From Burkholderiales bacterium (GTDB taxonomy: Bacteria; Pseudomonadota; Gammaproteobacteria; Burkholderiales; Nitrosomonadaceae): a stretch of 64,000 nt of DNA. Positions 1 through 8,687 of this stretch are shown piece by piece. A model generated the notes under the pieces. It was not told where the DNA came from. It worked only from the letters and a program-made list of their open reading frames with translations, and ran no database searches. The translations under genes and the position numbers were made by a program. The stretch covers positions 58,174 to 122,173 of the forward strand of contig JACKLV010000012.1 of the NCBI GenBank assembly GCA_024235755.1. The letters run 5' to 3'. Within the stretch, counting starts at the first letter, position 1. Every line of letters begins with the position of its first letter.

Positions 1-2211
1 ATGGATGTTCCAAGTCAAAGCGTAGTGATGACACACGAACCGTTCGTGCCAACAAGTCCGCATAAAAGCTCAATATGGCATCGTTTGCAGAATGTATTGA
101 AGCAAGCCGGAATCAGCGACTTGCATCTGGATCGGTTAAAGATCAATCAGATTGCATCGGTCAGGGTGCAGTTGGCTCGTCACCTACTCGGCCAAAACGA
201 ACGGCAACGCCTGATTGCCCAATTGCGGCAAACAGTCCTGCTGGATATCAGTTATGTGCTGTCACCACAGGCGGCGTTTATTCTTGCGCAACTGACACGG
301 TATGCTGATGTACTGGTACAGCATACCGAAAACATCTACCGCACAACGCCTTCTGCATGGCAACGGCAGTTATGGGACAATGCATTGTCCTTTCTTGCCG
401 ATACGACTTTGAGCAATGCTTTTAATGTATCTCTATTTCTTCAGGCGTTGACACGGGAGTTGTCTGGCAACGCAGACGCAAAAACGATTCTTCAGTCCTG
501 GTGTACTGCGTTACAGAAACTGCAAAGCGAGCAATATGGATATGCAACAAATGTATTGGAAAATTTCATACTGGATGCGGTTTCGTTGCTTCCGGTTTCC
601 AAACATCAGGCTGCATCGCTTGACCAGTCGATTGATTTGATTACTGAGATGCAGACTGCTGACTACCACACCATGAAAGAACGTCTGAGAGCGGCTCTGG
701 ATGGCGGCAGGTTGATTCCTGCATTATTGTCTGAAGCCGCGGTCAAAGCGTGGGTTCTGGCTTTACTGGAACGCGACTCGAATTTAACTGAAAATGATCG
801 CTACCTGTTCATTGAATCGATTGAATCGTATTGGCCGAAATCTGGAAACAGTGCTGCGTATTTTTGGTTGATACTTAGACAATTGCTGCTTGAGCAACCG
901 GTTGACTTGGAAACTATCGCTACGCAGGCGGAAACCGCCGGCAGTGCAATACTTGATGAACCGACTGACGGCACCATAGAGAACGAAAATCCCATAAAGC
1001 AAATAGGTCAACGAATTGGTTTATCCCTGCAGCAGGTTGCGATTGTCGGAGCAGACCGCGATCTTGAGCAGTTCGTGCAATTGAGTCAGATAGGCGATGC
1101 CCTGGCGTATCGAGAATCGTTATTGACTTTGTTGGACAATACGGCGTTGCATCAACAGCTGATTGAAAAATTGCCGGAATCCATCTTGCTTGATATAGCC
1201 TATCTGGTTTCGCCGCAATCGGCATTGATATTGTCGTACTGGTTGTCGCATGCCGAATTCTTCCGGCAGTATGTGAAAAACATGGAACATGCAACGCGCG
1301 ATGTGTGGATAAAACAGTTATGGAAAAGTGGATTGCAGGCGCTGTGCGCAGCACCGGATTACCATGCACTCGATGATCTGTCCGGTGCAGTCAAGTTTGT
1401 TTCTGCTTTGATACAGGATTTGGCCGGCAGTACAGATGCATTGCGGCTGACGCGGTTGTGGCACAATGCGTTGACTATGGTGTTGGAAAATTCACGCCAG
1501 AGTGCGCAAGATGCGCAAGACAATGCGCCACAAAGTACCCAGGAAACAGTCCAGGGAATCCGTGTGCTTCAACATTTGCTGCACGGAGTATTGATACAGC
1601 ATGCAGATGTTTCCAGCGAACAATCAGAAAAATTCGTAAAGATGGATAGGTCGTTCAATCCATTAACAACGCTTGAACTGAACGTTGACGAATTCGAGCA
1701 ACAACCCGGCGATGAATACTATATTCATAATGCGGGTCTGGTCATGGTTGCACCTTACCTGCCGCGTCTGTTCAGGCTGCTGGGTTGGCTCGATACCGAG
1801 GGTTCTATGGATATCGGTGCAGCGGATCGCGCCGTGCATTTATTGCAGTTTATTGTCAGTGCGGAGCAGCATTTGCCCGAGTATCAATTAGTGCTGAATA
1901 AGATTTTGTGTGGCCTGCCACTAGCTATGCCGATCAGCCGCGAAATCGATCTGAATGCGCATGAACGGGGGACGGTGGAAGATATGTTACGTGGCATAAT
2001 CCAAAACTGGCGTATTTTAGGCAAGACTTCCATCAGCGGTTTACGGGAGACTTTTTTGCAACGTCAAGGACGGTTACAGTTTCAAGAAGAAATGTGGCAC
2101 TTGACGATAGCGCCTGGACCTTTCGATATGCTGCTTGATCAATTACCTTGGAGTTTCTCGGTGATTAAGCACAACTGGATGTCGCGGGCGATTCATGTTA
2201 CCTGGCGGTAG
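1..2211 (+). CDS. eCIS tape-measure-type protein (CIS_TMP), probably cut at its 5' end
   Basis: The C-terminal third (about residues 560-735) carries the hallmarks of contractile injection system tape-measure proteins: IHNAGLVMVAPYLPRLFRLL, then RAVHLLQF, LNKILCGLPL, a W..LG.TS..GLRE.FLQR segment, and a closing FD.LLDQLPWSFS.IKHNWM. Such proteins set sheath and tube length in extracellular phage-tail-like injection machines. Two regions of about 110 residues (around 60-170 and 376-486) resemble each other, for example LLDISYVLSPQAA against LLDIAYLVSPQSA, so a module is duplicated. The frame is already open at the first base of the window, so the ATG at position 1 need not be the true start. 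The next gene begins 1 base after, or within, its last codons, which indicates translational coupling. The family assignment is firm; the exact length is not. Confidence 0.8.
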   Translation: MDVPSQSVVMTHEPFVPTSPHKSSIWHRLQNVLKQAGISDLHLDRLKINQIASVRVQLARHLLGQNERQRLIAQLRQTVLLDISYVLSPQAAFILAQLTRYADVLVQHTENIYRTTPSAWQRQLWDNALSFLADTTLSNAFNVSLFLQALTRELSGNADAKTILQSWCTALQKLQSEQYGYATNVLENFILDAVSLLPVSKHQAASLDQSIDLITEMQTADYHTMKERLRAALDGGRLIPALLSEAAVKAWVLALLERDSNLTENDRYLFIESIESYWPKSGNSAAYFWLILRQLLLEQPVDLETIATQAETAGSAILDEPTDGTIENENPIKQIGQRIGLSLQQVAIVGADRDLEQFVQLSQIGDALAYRESLLTLLDNTALHQQLIEKLPESILLDIAYLVSPQSALILSYWLSHAEFFRQYVKNMEHATRDVWIKQLWKSGLQALCAAPDYHALDDLSGAVKFVSALIQDLAGSTDALRLTRLWHNALTMVLENSRQSAQDAQDNAPQSTQETVQGIRVLQHLLHGVLIQHADVSSEQSEKFVKMDRSFNPLTTLELNVDEFEQQPGDEYYIHNAGLVMVAPYLPRLFRLLGWLDTEGSMDIGAADRAVHLLQFIVSAEQHLPEYQLVLNKILCGLPLAMPISREIDLNAHERGTVEDMLRGIIQNWRILGKTSISGLRETFLQRQGRLQFQEEMWHLTIAPGPFDMLLDQLPWSFSVIKHNWMSRAIHVTWR

Positions 2212-2212
2212 T

Positions 2213-3577
2213 ATGGATGCGGCTTTGTCAATGACAGATAAACAGCTGAACGCCGCAACGCTTGAAAAAGAGGTTGCATGGTTCAAAGCGGTTGTACAAG
2301 CGCGCTTCGATCTCTATTTTGAGCGGGAAACCGACATCAGCGAGATTTACGCTATCAACGCTCCGGATTTGTCGTCTGACCGGTCGGAATATGCGCAGAT
2401 AGTCCGGGAATCCAGCATGGACTTCGATGAACGTCTGATTGTGATTCTGGCTTTGCTGCCGCATGTTCAGCCCCAGGCACTCGATTTGTTTTTGATGAGT
2501 AACCAGGATCTTGCACGTGGATTCACCGAATTTGGCGGATGGCGCGGCAAGTATCATAGCGGTTTTCTGCCTACTTGCGAGACTGCGGTTTTTATACTGG
2601 CCGGCGACAATCTGGCAAAGAGATTCGAGGTATTGCAGCTGTTGCAGACGGATGACAATCTGTCGAAGCACGGGATCATTAAAGTTGCGCAAGCGGTGAA
2701 CGGCGAACCTTTTTTAAGTGCCGCGCTTACCATCACGGCAGAATACTTGGGGAGGATGACGACCGGAAAAAGCCAGAAACCCGATTATACCATGCACTTT
2801 CCTGCAAAACTGATTACCACATCATTAACCTGGCAGGACTTGGTGTTAAGCGGCGACGTGATGGACGAAATCGAAAATATTAACGCCTGGTTGGTGCATT
2901 CAACAAAAATATTGCATCAGTGGGGCCTCGGAAGAAATATTAAACCGGGTTACCGTGCGTTGTTTTACGGCCCGCCGGGTACCGGTAAGACGCTGACCGC
3001 GACACTTATCGGCGCGGCTGCAGATATCGATGTGTACCGTATCGATCTGTCGATGGTGGTATCCAAATATATCGGCGAGACAGAGAAAAATCTGGCCAAT
3101 GTATTTGACCAGGCGGTTAACAAACACTGGATTCTTTTTTTTGACGAGGCGGACGCCTTGTTCGGCAAACGGACGCAGACCAGCAGCGCAAACGACCGTT
3201 ATGCCAACCAGGAAATTGCTTATCTGCTGCAACGAATTGAAGATTATCCCGGTGTTGTAATTCTGGCGACCAATCTAAAAGTCAATATAGATGAAGCTTT
3301 TGCCCGTCGTTTTCAGACTTCTGTGCACTTTGCACTCCCGGATGCCGAACAACGACTACGCTTATGGCAGGGTATGTTTGCTGATAACAGGCTGTTATCA
3401 GAAAATGTGGATTTAATAGAGCTGGCCGACAAATATGCGCTTTCCGGCGGCGCCATTACCAATGCGGTGCGTTACGCTGCAATTCAGGCAATACGAATGA
3501 AGCGGGAAACAATGACCCATGAGGATCTGACGAATGGCGTCGCTAAAGAACTGTTAAAAGAAGGACGGACGCAATGA
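2213..3577 (+). CDS. eCIS AAA+ ATPase (Afp15-like)
   Basis: This is an AAA+ ATPase with the C-terminal P-loop domain typical of eCIS clusters. Visible motifs are Walker A GPPGTGKT, the pore-loop-like SKYIGETEKN, Walker B ILFFDEADALFGKR, sensor 1 VVILATN and the arginine-finger region DEAFARRF. The N-terminal 200 residues are helical and family-specific. In the Afp and PVC systems the equivalent protein is needed for particle assembly or termination, although its precise action is unsettled. The start at 2213 lies 1 base after the stop of the tape-measure gene; an in-frame ATG at 2195 would overlap that gene by 17 bases and cannot be excluded. The end overlaps the next start as ATGA. Confidence 0.85.
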   Translation: MDAALSMTDKQLNAATLEKEVAWFKAVVQARFDLYFERETDISEIYAINAPDLSSDRSEYAQIVRESSMDFDERLIVILALLPHVQPQALDLFLMSNQDLARGFTEFGGWRGKYHSGFLPTCETAVFILAGDNLAKRFEVLQLLQTDDNLSKHGIIKVAQAVNGEPFLSAALTITAEYLGRMTTGKSQKPDYTMHFPAKLITTSLTWQDLVLSGDVMDEIENINAWLVHSTKILHQWGLGRNIKPGYRALFYGPPGTGKTLTATLIGAAADIDVYRIDLSMVVSKYIGETEKNLANVFDQAVNKHWILFFDEADALFGKRTQTSSANDRYANQEIAYLLQRIEDYPGVVILATNLKVNIDEAFARRFQTSVHFALPDAEQRLRLWQGMFADNRLLSENVDLIELADKYALSGGAITNAVRYAAIQAIRMKRETMTHEDLTNGVAKELLKEGRTQ

Positions 3578-6213
3578 GAATGCAAGTCACAAAAATCGTG
3601 CTCTTCTGGTTAATCTGGATAGTTGGCAGCAGCAGCGCTATGCCGTACGGTTATAATGTGCCTTATGTGCTGGATTACGACCAACACTTCGATCGTTTGC
3701 TGGACAAGTCCGAATTCAGCCGGCTCGATCAGCCGGCGGTTCATCGCATTCAGCAAAATCTCGCGACTGTTTATCAACAGGATCTGAACTGGAAAAGAGA
3801 TGTCCGATTAAGCCGTCAACCGCTGACGGATGGTGTTATCGGCCCAGTGACAATGTTTTGGCTGCAGCGGTTTGCTTATGATTTTAAAATCGAGCCGATT
3901 GGTCACTATGGCAATGCTCTGATCAGCCGGTTGGAAGCCGTAGCCGAATTCGCCAATCTGTTTCCGCAAGAAACCGCGATTCTTTTGAGTGCCGAATTTT
4001 CCGATTGGAATGACAGGCTGCCGGGTTTTCAAAGAGATCTGGATTATCACATCAGACGGCTGGGTTCTCACCAGGCATTGCTGGATTTGGTGTACCGTTA
4101 CCGGTCGCTGAGCGAACCGTTTTCGATGGGTGCAGCCGTCGATTATTCTACAACGCCTCTGTATTTTTTCCAGTTGACAGCTGAGGACTTTAAATTGCTG
4201 CAAAGCAAGGATCAAATTATGGCTGAGCTGCTCAAACTGGAGAATAAACAGTTTGATAATTTTGCATTACTTGAAGCAGCGGTCTCAGACGTCTTGAAAG
4301 CCTATCCGAATTTATTTCAACGATTGTCACCCGTAATTAAACGCTATTACCGCAACAGAATGTTGACGATTACAAAGGATTTTATCGACTTTCTCAATCA
4401 GGCTATGATCGGCGACCCCTTCATGGCTTCCTTGAATCCGGCGCTTGCCGAGCTGCTCGAAAAAGAATTTGCGGATATTGCATATCCGCACCCAGTACTT
4501 TTCGATAAAGCCGTGCAGGCTAAAATTCTTGCCGGTATTGGCGTGTGCCAGGAAACATTACTGCATAATCAATATATCCTGGGGATTAAAATCAGTGATG
4601 AAGCATTTTTGGCACTGGAAACTGATTTGTTAAACAACCAGAGCTATCATGGTATGCCGGAGATTCGTAAGCATTTGAAATTGATTAATGCACTACGCCA
4701 GCGTACTGGCGCATGCGATGAAACGGAGTGGCTTGAAGTCAATGCATTTGTCAGCAATTTATATGAACATGTCGTGCAACCGACGGTTACATTGTTATAT
4801 AAAAAAAGACCGGCTTTTGATTCATCCGCAACGATAAAATGGGATGGTGACGGCTGCGGATGTGTACTGGATGCATTGTCGGGAACGGTTTATGGTATTT
4901 ATCCTTATTGGCATGCAAACGATGCGCAGCAGAAAGTCAATTTGAGTGTGTTGTCCCGGGTAGCCTATTACGGATTGTCGTTTGATCCTGGCGGAACGAT
5001 TACCCACGTCAACGATGATAATAATAAATTCAATCTGAAGCAGTTTCTTGATAACAGCACGTTTATTCAGACAGCGCGAAAGCATGACAGCAGGGTGGAC
5101 TGGGTCATACATAAAGATCAATCGTATTGGTCAAAAGAATGGCGATCACTCGACTCCAATCAAAAGGCGAATGTGTTCACTTCACTGGCTGACAATATTT
5201 ATCAACTACTTACTCAACCATTGAACGATCTGTACGCCAGATTAACTTTTGGCGTAGTGCAGCTGGCGACGCAAGGCGATGGCGTCACACTCGATTTTAG
5301 AGGGTTTCCCAACGATGGCGTATCGATTGACCTGTTTAACAATTTTTATGATGAACTGACAAAACGATTAAAAGCGACGGGTAACGATTATTTTGTCAAT
5401 ATCATGGTGTCGCAATCCGAATTGGGCGAGGGACTTTACCAATATTTTAATCTGCTTGAACGCATTTCAGGCATTAAGGCGAACGATGCAGCCAGTTCCT
5501 ACCAGCAAGTAGATATCCGCGACGATCTTAACGCCAAAATTTTAGTACTACTTGAAGAACCGACGACAAGGGCTAAAAAAACATTGAGACTTGATGTTGA
5601 AAATAAAGGACTGTACGGCACTCTGCGCGGGTTATTGTTGCGCAATATCATCCCTGTGATCGAATTTGACGGTCACAACTGGGAGCAACTGGAAGACGAT
5701 ATCGTGTATTTCAAGGATAATTTCGGTGGCGTGGGATTCTGGCCGTTGCCGTTGAATGAGCCGCCGCTGACAGCTGAAATGCCAGGACGTTGTGAGGATA
5801 TACAGAGCATTGGCGGTTGTCTGGTCCGGCATTTTCAGCACCCTGACCGCAACGGCCAGCCGGATTCCGCACTTGACCGGTTTGTCTGCGAGAACCGCAG
5901 TTTGTTCTGGGTTACCCTAGTTGCACTGACATTGCTGTCGCTTATTTTATTGATCAGTTACCTGAAATCCTGCCGTTTTCATGGGAAACATAAAAATATT
6001 TTTATCGTCAGCCTATTTGCAACGATTGTTCCTGCATTGGCTGTTGCCTTAATGCTGCTGTTGTTCGACCCGAATCTGGAAACTATCGCGGAAGGGAATA
6101 TTCCGTTGATTGCAGTGATATCGATCGGTATTCTGGTCAGCATCATTGTTTACCGCAGGCAGCAGTCAGCTGCGAAAAAGCCCTCCAGGCCGCCGCGAAG
6201 AATGGCGGTCTGA
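3574..6213 (+). CDS. membrane-anchored eCIS-operon protein with PG-binding-like and GH18-like domains
   Basis: An 879-residue protein with an N-terminal signal peptide (IVLFWLIWIVGSSSAMP). Residues about 55-110 resemble a peptidoglycan-binding repeat (VHRIQQNL ... LTDGVIGPVTMFWLQRF). Residues about 435-755 resemble a glycoside hydrolase family 18 barrel: a first-strand motif GIYPYW, a second strand RVAYYGLSFDPGGTI, the active-site-strand motif DGVTLDFR at 569-576, and a last-strand motif GGVGFWPLPLNE. The catalytic Glu of the canonical DxxDxDxE position is Arg576, so chitinase-type chemistry is unlikely and a glycan-binding role is more plausible. Three hydrophobic segments close the protein (about 776-797, 808-831, 842-861), followed by a basic tail. 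It overlaps the ATPase gene by 4 bases and ends the operon before a terminator. Domain calls are by eye. Confidence 0.65.
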   Translation: MRMQVTKIVLFWLIWIVGSSSAMPYGYNVPYVLDYDQHFDRLLDKSEFSRLDQPAVHRIQQNLATVYQQDLNWKRDVRLSRQPLTDGVIGPVTMFWLQRFAYDFKIEPIGHYGNALISRLEAVAEFANLFPQETAILLSAEFSDWNDRLPGFQRDLDYHIRRLGSHQALLDLVYRYRSLSEPFSMGAAVDYSTTPLYFFQLTAEDFKLLQSKDQIMAELLKLENKQFDNFALLEAAVSDVLKAYPNLFQRLSPVIKRYYRNRMLTITKDFIDFLNQAMIGDPFMASLNPALAELLEKEFADIAYPHPVLFDKAVQAKILAGIGVCQETLLHNQYILGIKISDEAFLALETDLLNNQSYHGMPEIRKHLKLINALRQRTGACDETEWLEVNAFVSNLYEHVVQPTVTLLYKKRPAFDSSATIKWDGDGCGCVLDALSGTVYGIYPYWHANDAQQKVNLSVLSRVAYYGLSFDPGGTITHVNDDNNKFNLKQFLDNSTFIQTARKHDSRVDWVIHKDQSYWSKEWRSLDSNQKANVFTSLADNIYQLLTQPLNDLYARLTFGVVQLATQGDGVTLDFRGFPNDGVSIDLFNNFYDELTKRLKATGNDYFVNIMVSQSELGEGLYQYFNLLERISGIKANDAASSYQQVDIRDDLNAKILVLLEEPTTRAKKTLRLDVENKGLYGTLRGLLLRNIIPVIEFDGHNWEQLEDDIVYFKDNFGGVGFWPLPLNEPPLTAEMPGRCEDIQSIGGCLVRHFQHPDRNGQPDSALDRFVCENRSLFWVTLVALTLLSLILLISYLKSCRFHGKHKNIFIVSLFATIVPALAVALMLLLFDPNLETIAEGNIPLIAVISIGILVSIIVYRRQQSAAKKPSRPPRRMAV

Positions 6214-6331
6214 TTTTGATGCAGTGATACGAATGAATGTCAACAGGTTGGATTTCATTCTTAAGAATTGGCGCGATTGCGATTCAATATGACATAAACG
6301 ACGGTTGGCACCAGGAAAGTAATCTCCACAA

Positions 6332-6355
6332 AAAAACCCACCGAAGTGGGTTTTT
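6332..6355. terminator. bidirectional rho-independent terminator
   Basis: A perfect 10-base stem AAAAACCCAC / GTGGGTTTTT encloses a CGAA tetraloop. There is a T-run on the plus strand and a longer one on the minus strand. It lies between the eCIS operon (plus) and the small gene at 6411-6791 (minus) and can end transcription of both. Confidence 0.88.
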
Positions 6356-6410
6356 GCAAGTTTTTCTGAGCGCTATTTGCGTTTTTGCATTTAGTCCATC
6401 TGTTTAGTCA

Positions 6411-6791
6411 TCAAATATTATCGGATAAGTTTGAAGATAAAGATACTGGCTGTAAGGTTTGTTCCGCTGCCATTTTTTCATGATAAGCCGCTTTTTCCAG
6501 ATTTTCTTCAACAGCCATTTCTAACTGATGCAGTTTAAACATCACATGCTCCTTGAAATGTTTAGCATTTCTACCCAGGAAAGCTGTACTTGGCTTATTT
6601 CTGACCGCTTCAATTTCGTCTTCAATTCTGGCTTGATATTCATTAGCCTGTTCTTTGTAATGCTGCGCTAATGTTGAATGATTAGCGTTGTTTTGATGTC
6701 TGGAGTCAGCAGATGCATTGACCGGAACCGCAATTAAAAGAAACGTAAACAAGGATATGACTATGAGTGTTTGAGCTGTTGCTGTTTTCAT
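6411..6791 (-). CDS. small exported protein of unknown function
   Basis: A 126-residue protein with a clear signal peptide (AQTLIVISLFTFLLIAVPVNASA), so the mature chain is probably periplasmic. The rest is strongly charged and helical, with a conserved-looking block HYKEQANEYQARIEDEIEAV, then a basic FLGRNAKHFKEHVMFKLHQ and ENLEKAAYHEKMAAEQ. Short proteins of this style occur as hypothetical proteins in proteobacteria; I do not know a function. It is monocistronic, lies convergent to the eCIS operon, and shares its terminator. A GGAG-like site (RC of tttctcccgc) sits before the ATG. Confidence 0.7.
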   Translation of the reverse strand: MKTATAQTLIVISLFTFLLIAVPVNASADSRHQNNANHSTLAQHYKEQANEYQARIEDEIEAVRNKPSTAFLGRNAKHFKEHVMFKLHQLEMAVEENLEKAAYHEKMAAEQTLQPVSLSSNLSDNI

Positions 6792-7173
6792 GGTGGTTTC
6801 TCCCGCATCAAATTAATTCATCGTGGAAACAAGTGTAATCAATCCAACGGTCAGTGCCTATTGGGGTTAGTATTAATCTTGACTAAGTGAAACCATCAGA
6901 AGCTAAAGCTGTGTCGGTAAGAAAAGAACTTTCAATTGATCAGATATTGATTCATTTTTTCAATGAAAACAGGAATCTAGTAGAAATGTTTGTACTGTAT
7001 AATCATCTCTGGCGTTTGCTGCATCAAGGAAAAAATAATCACGCGACAGCAAAAGCAAGCTACTATCGCGATTTTGTCGTGCTATGAAGATCAAATAATG
7101 TAAGTGAGTCTGATTGTTTCTGTTGCAACCAAAAAATTGGCAATGCGCCGACTCGAAACCACAAAGAGAGTTC
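6792..7173. other. intergenic region upstream of the IS256-family element
   Basis: No convincing gene is present. A 66-codon frame starting at a GTG (6887-7087, plus) has no ribosome-binding site and no recognisable domain, and I leave it uncalled. The stretch contains the promoter region of the minus-strand gene ending at 6791 and the left flank of the insertion sequence. Confidence 0.5.
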
Positions 7174-7199
7174 GGAGCTATGATTATTTCTGGTGTATG
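7174..7199 (+). repeat. left terminal inverted repeat of the IS256-family element
   Basis: It begins GGAGCTATGATTATTTCTGG and ends at GTATG. It pairs with 8529-8554, with mismatches confined to the middle. Confidence 0.8.
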
Positions 7200-7275
7200 A
7201 CAAGGGAGGAGAAAGCGGTGTAACCTGTTGGTATAGATCTCGGCAGATCAACCAATAAAAAGAGGAAAACACCGC

Positions 7276-8523
7276 ATGACAGATAATAATGTTTTTAAGC
7301 TGAATAAACCAGAACAAAATGATCCGTTACATGAAGTACTCCGGGAAGGCGCACGTAAAATGTTGGCGGCGGCGATAGAATCAGAGGTGGCAAGTTTTGT
7401 TGAGAGATATGGCGGTATAAAAACCGATGAGGGCCAAAAGGCGGTTGTCAGAAATGGCTATCTGCCTGAACGTACCATTCAAACGGGGCTTGGAGATATT
7501 GAAATCAAGGTACCGAAAGTACGAGACCGTTCCGGCACCGGCATCAAATTTAACAGCAGTCTGATACCTCCCTATTTGAAGCGTACTAAAAACATTGAAG
7601 AATTCTTACCCTGGTTATATCTGAGGGGTGTTTCTACGGGAGATTTTACTGAGACGCTAAAACACCTGCTGGGGCCGGATGCGCCGGGAATGTCGTCTGC
7701 GACGATTGGTCGTTTAAAGCAGAACTGGGAACAGGATTATCAAAACTGGACGCGCCGCGACCTGAGTGGCAAGCGGTATGTTTATGTCTGGGCTGATGGC
7801 ATCTACAGCACGGTAAGAATGGATGACCGGTTATGTCTTCTGGTGATTATCGGCTCTGATGAAACGGGGCGTAAAGAATTGCTGGCATTGTCTGATGGTT
7901 ATCGTGAGTCTGAAGCGAGTTGGACGGAAGTATTAATGGACCTGAAACAGCGTGGCCTTGAAAAAGCGCCCAGACTGGCTGTCGGTGACGGTGCACTGGG
8001 ATTCTGGAAAGCTGTTGCCAAATGTTGGCCAGATACCGATCAGCAGCGTTGCTGGGTACATAAAACTGCCAATGTGCTGGAAAAACTGCCCAAGGCCATG
8101 CAACCCAAGGTTAAGGAAGCACTGCACAATATCTGGCAGGCAGAAACACGGGAAAAAGCGTATGCAGCATTTGATAACTGTATTGAGTGTTTCAGCCCGA
8201 AATATCCAAAAGCGATGCAGTGCCTGGAAAAGGATAAAGACTCCATGCTGGCCTTCTATGATTACCCTGCAGAAAACTGGCAACACATTAGAACAACCAA
8301 CCCGGTCGAGTCTGTCTTTGCAACGGTTCGGCTGAGAACAGCCAAAACTAAAAACTGTGGAAGTCGGACGACAACTTTAACGATGGCGTTCAAACTGATG
8401 GAAGTAGCACAGAAAAAATGGTTCCGGCTGAGGGGTTATAAATTGTTAGCGGATGTCATCAAAGGTGCAAAATTCGTTGACGGCGTTAAACAAAATGGGG
8501 ATCAAAAACAGCAGGCCACTTGA
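7276..8523 (+). CDS. IS256-family (mutator-type) transposase
   Basis: A 415-residue transposase of normal family length. It contains the N-terminal region ARKMLAAAIESEVASFVERY, the basic SGTGIKFNSSLIPPYLKR block, and the DDE catalytic triad at about Asp174 (VWADGIYS), Asp238 (AVGDGALGFW) and Glu345 (TTNPVESVFAT). The CxxH-like RCWVHKTANVLEKLP stretch is also typical. A GAGGA site lies 8 bases before the ATG. It is the only gene of the element and shows no frameshift, so the enzyme may be active. Confidence 0.95.
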   Translation: MTDNNVFKLNKPEQNDPLHEVLREGARKMLAAAIESEVASFVERYGGIKTDEGQKAVVRNGYLPERTIQTGLGDIEIKVPKVRDRSGTGIKFNSSLIPPYLKRTKNIEEFLPWLYLRGVSTGDFTETLKHLLGPDAPGMSSATIGRLKQNWEQDYQNWTRRDLSGKRYVYVWADGIYSTVRMDDRLCLLVIIGSDETGRKELLALSDGYRESEASWTEVLMDLKQRGLEKAPRLAVGDGALGFWKAVAKCWPDTDQQRCWVHKTANVLEKLPKAMQPKVKEALHNIWQAETREKAYAAFDNCIECFSPKYPKAMQCLEKDKDSMLAFYDYPAENWQHIRTTNPVESVFATVRLRTAKTKNCGSRTTTLTMAFKLMEVAQKKWFRLRGYKLLADVIKGAKFVDGVKQNGDQKQQAT

Positions 8524-8528
8524 TTCTC

Positions 8529-8554
8529 CATACACCAGATTTGACTATAGCTCC
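8529..8554 (-). repeat. right terminal inverted repeat of the IS256-family element
   Basis: The reverse complement reads GGAGCTATAGTCAAATCTGG and continues to GTATG, matching the left end at the outer 8 and inner 10 bases. Confidence 0.8.
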
Positions 8555-8687
8555 AGGATTTCTAATACTCCCTCAGGCACTAATATATTTAATTAAACTG
8601 TTTAACTGTCTTGTTTAAACATACCCAAATAGTCTGTCAAAATTGCTCCGACAATGTATAATCAGACCAGAACATATTGTAACGAAG

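Larger units (their letters stand above)
7174..8554 (+). mobile_element. IS256-family insertion sequence, apparently intact
   Basis: A 1381-bp element bounded by imperfect inverted repeats of about 26 bp that share the outer GGAGCTAT and inner CTGGTGTATG blocks. It contains one full-length transposase gene. No target-site duplication is visible: the bases left of 7174 (gagagttc) and right of 8554 (aggatttc) do not match. This suggests recombination or later decay at one end. It marks the left border of the accessory island. Confidence 0.85.

Noticed and set aside
1..6213. Type VI secretion or ordinary phage tail as the source of the first three genes
   Set aside because: The tape-measure C-terminal motif with an adjacent AAA+ ATPase is specific to eCIS clusters; T6SS markers such as TssB/C/K/M or ClpV are absent, although upstream DNA is not seen.
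6887..7087. 66-codon frame starting with GTG
   Set aside because: No ribosome-binding site, no domain, no signal, and position in an IS flank; treated as chance.
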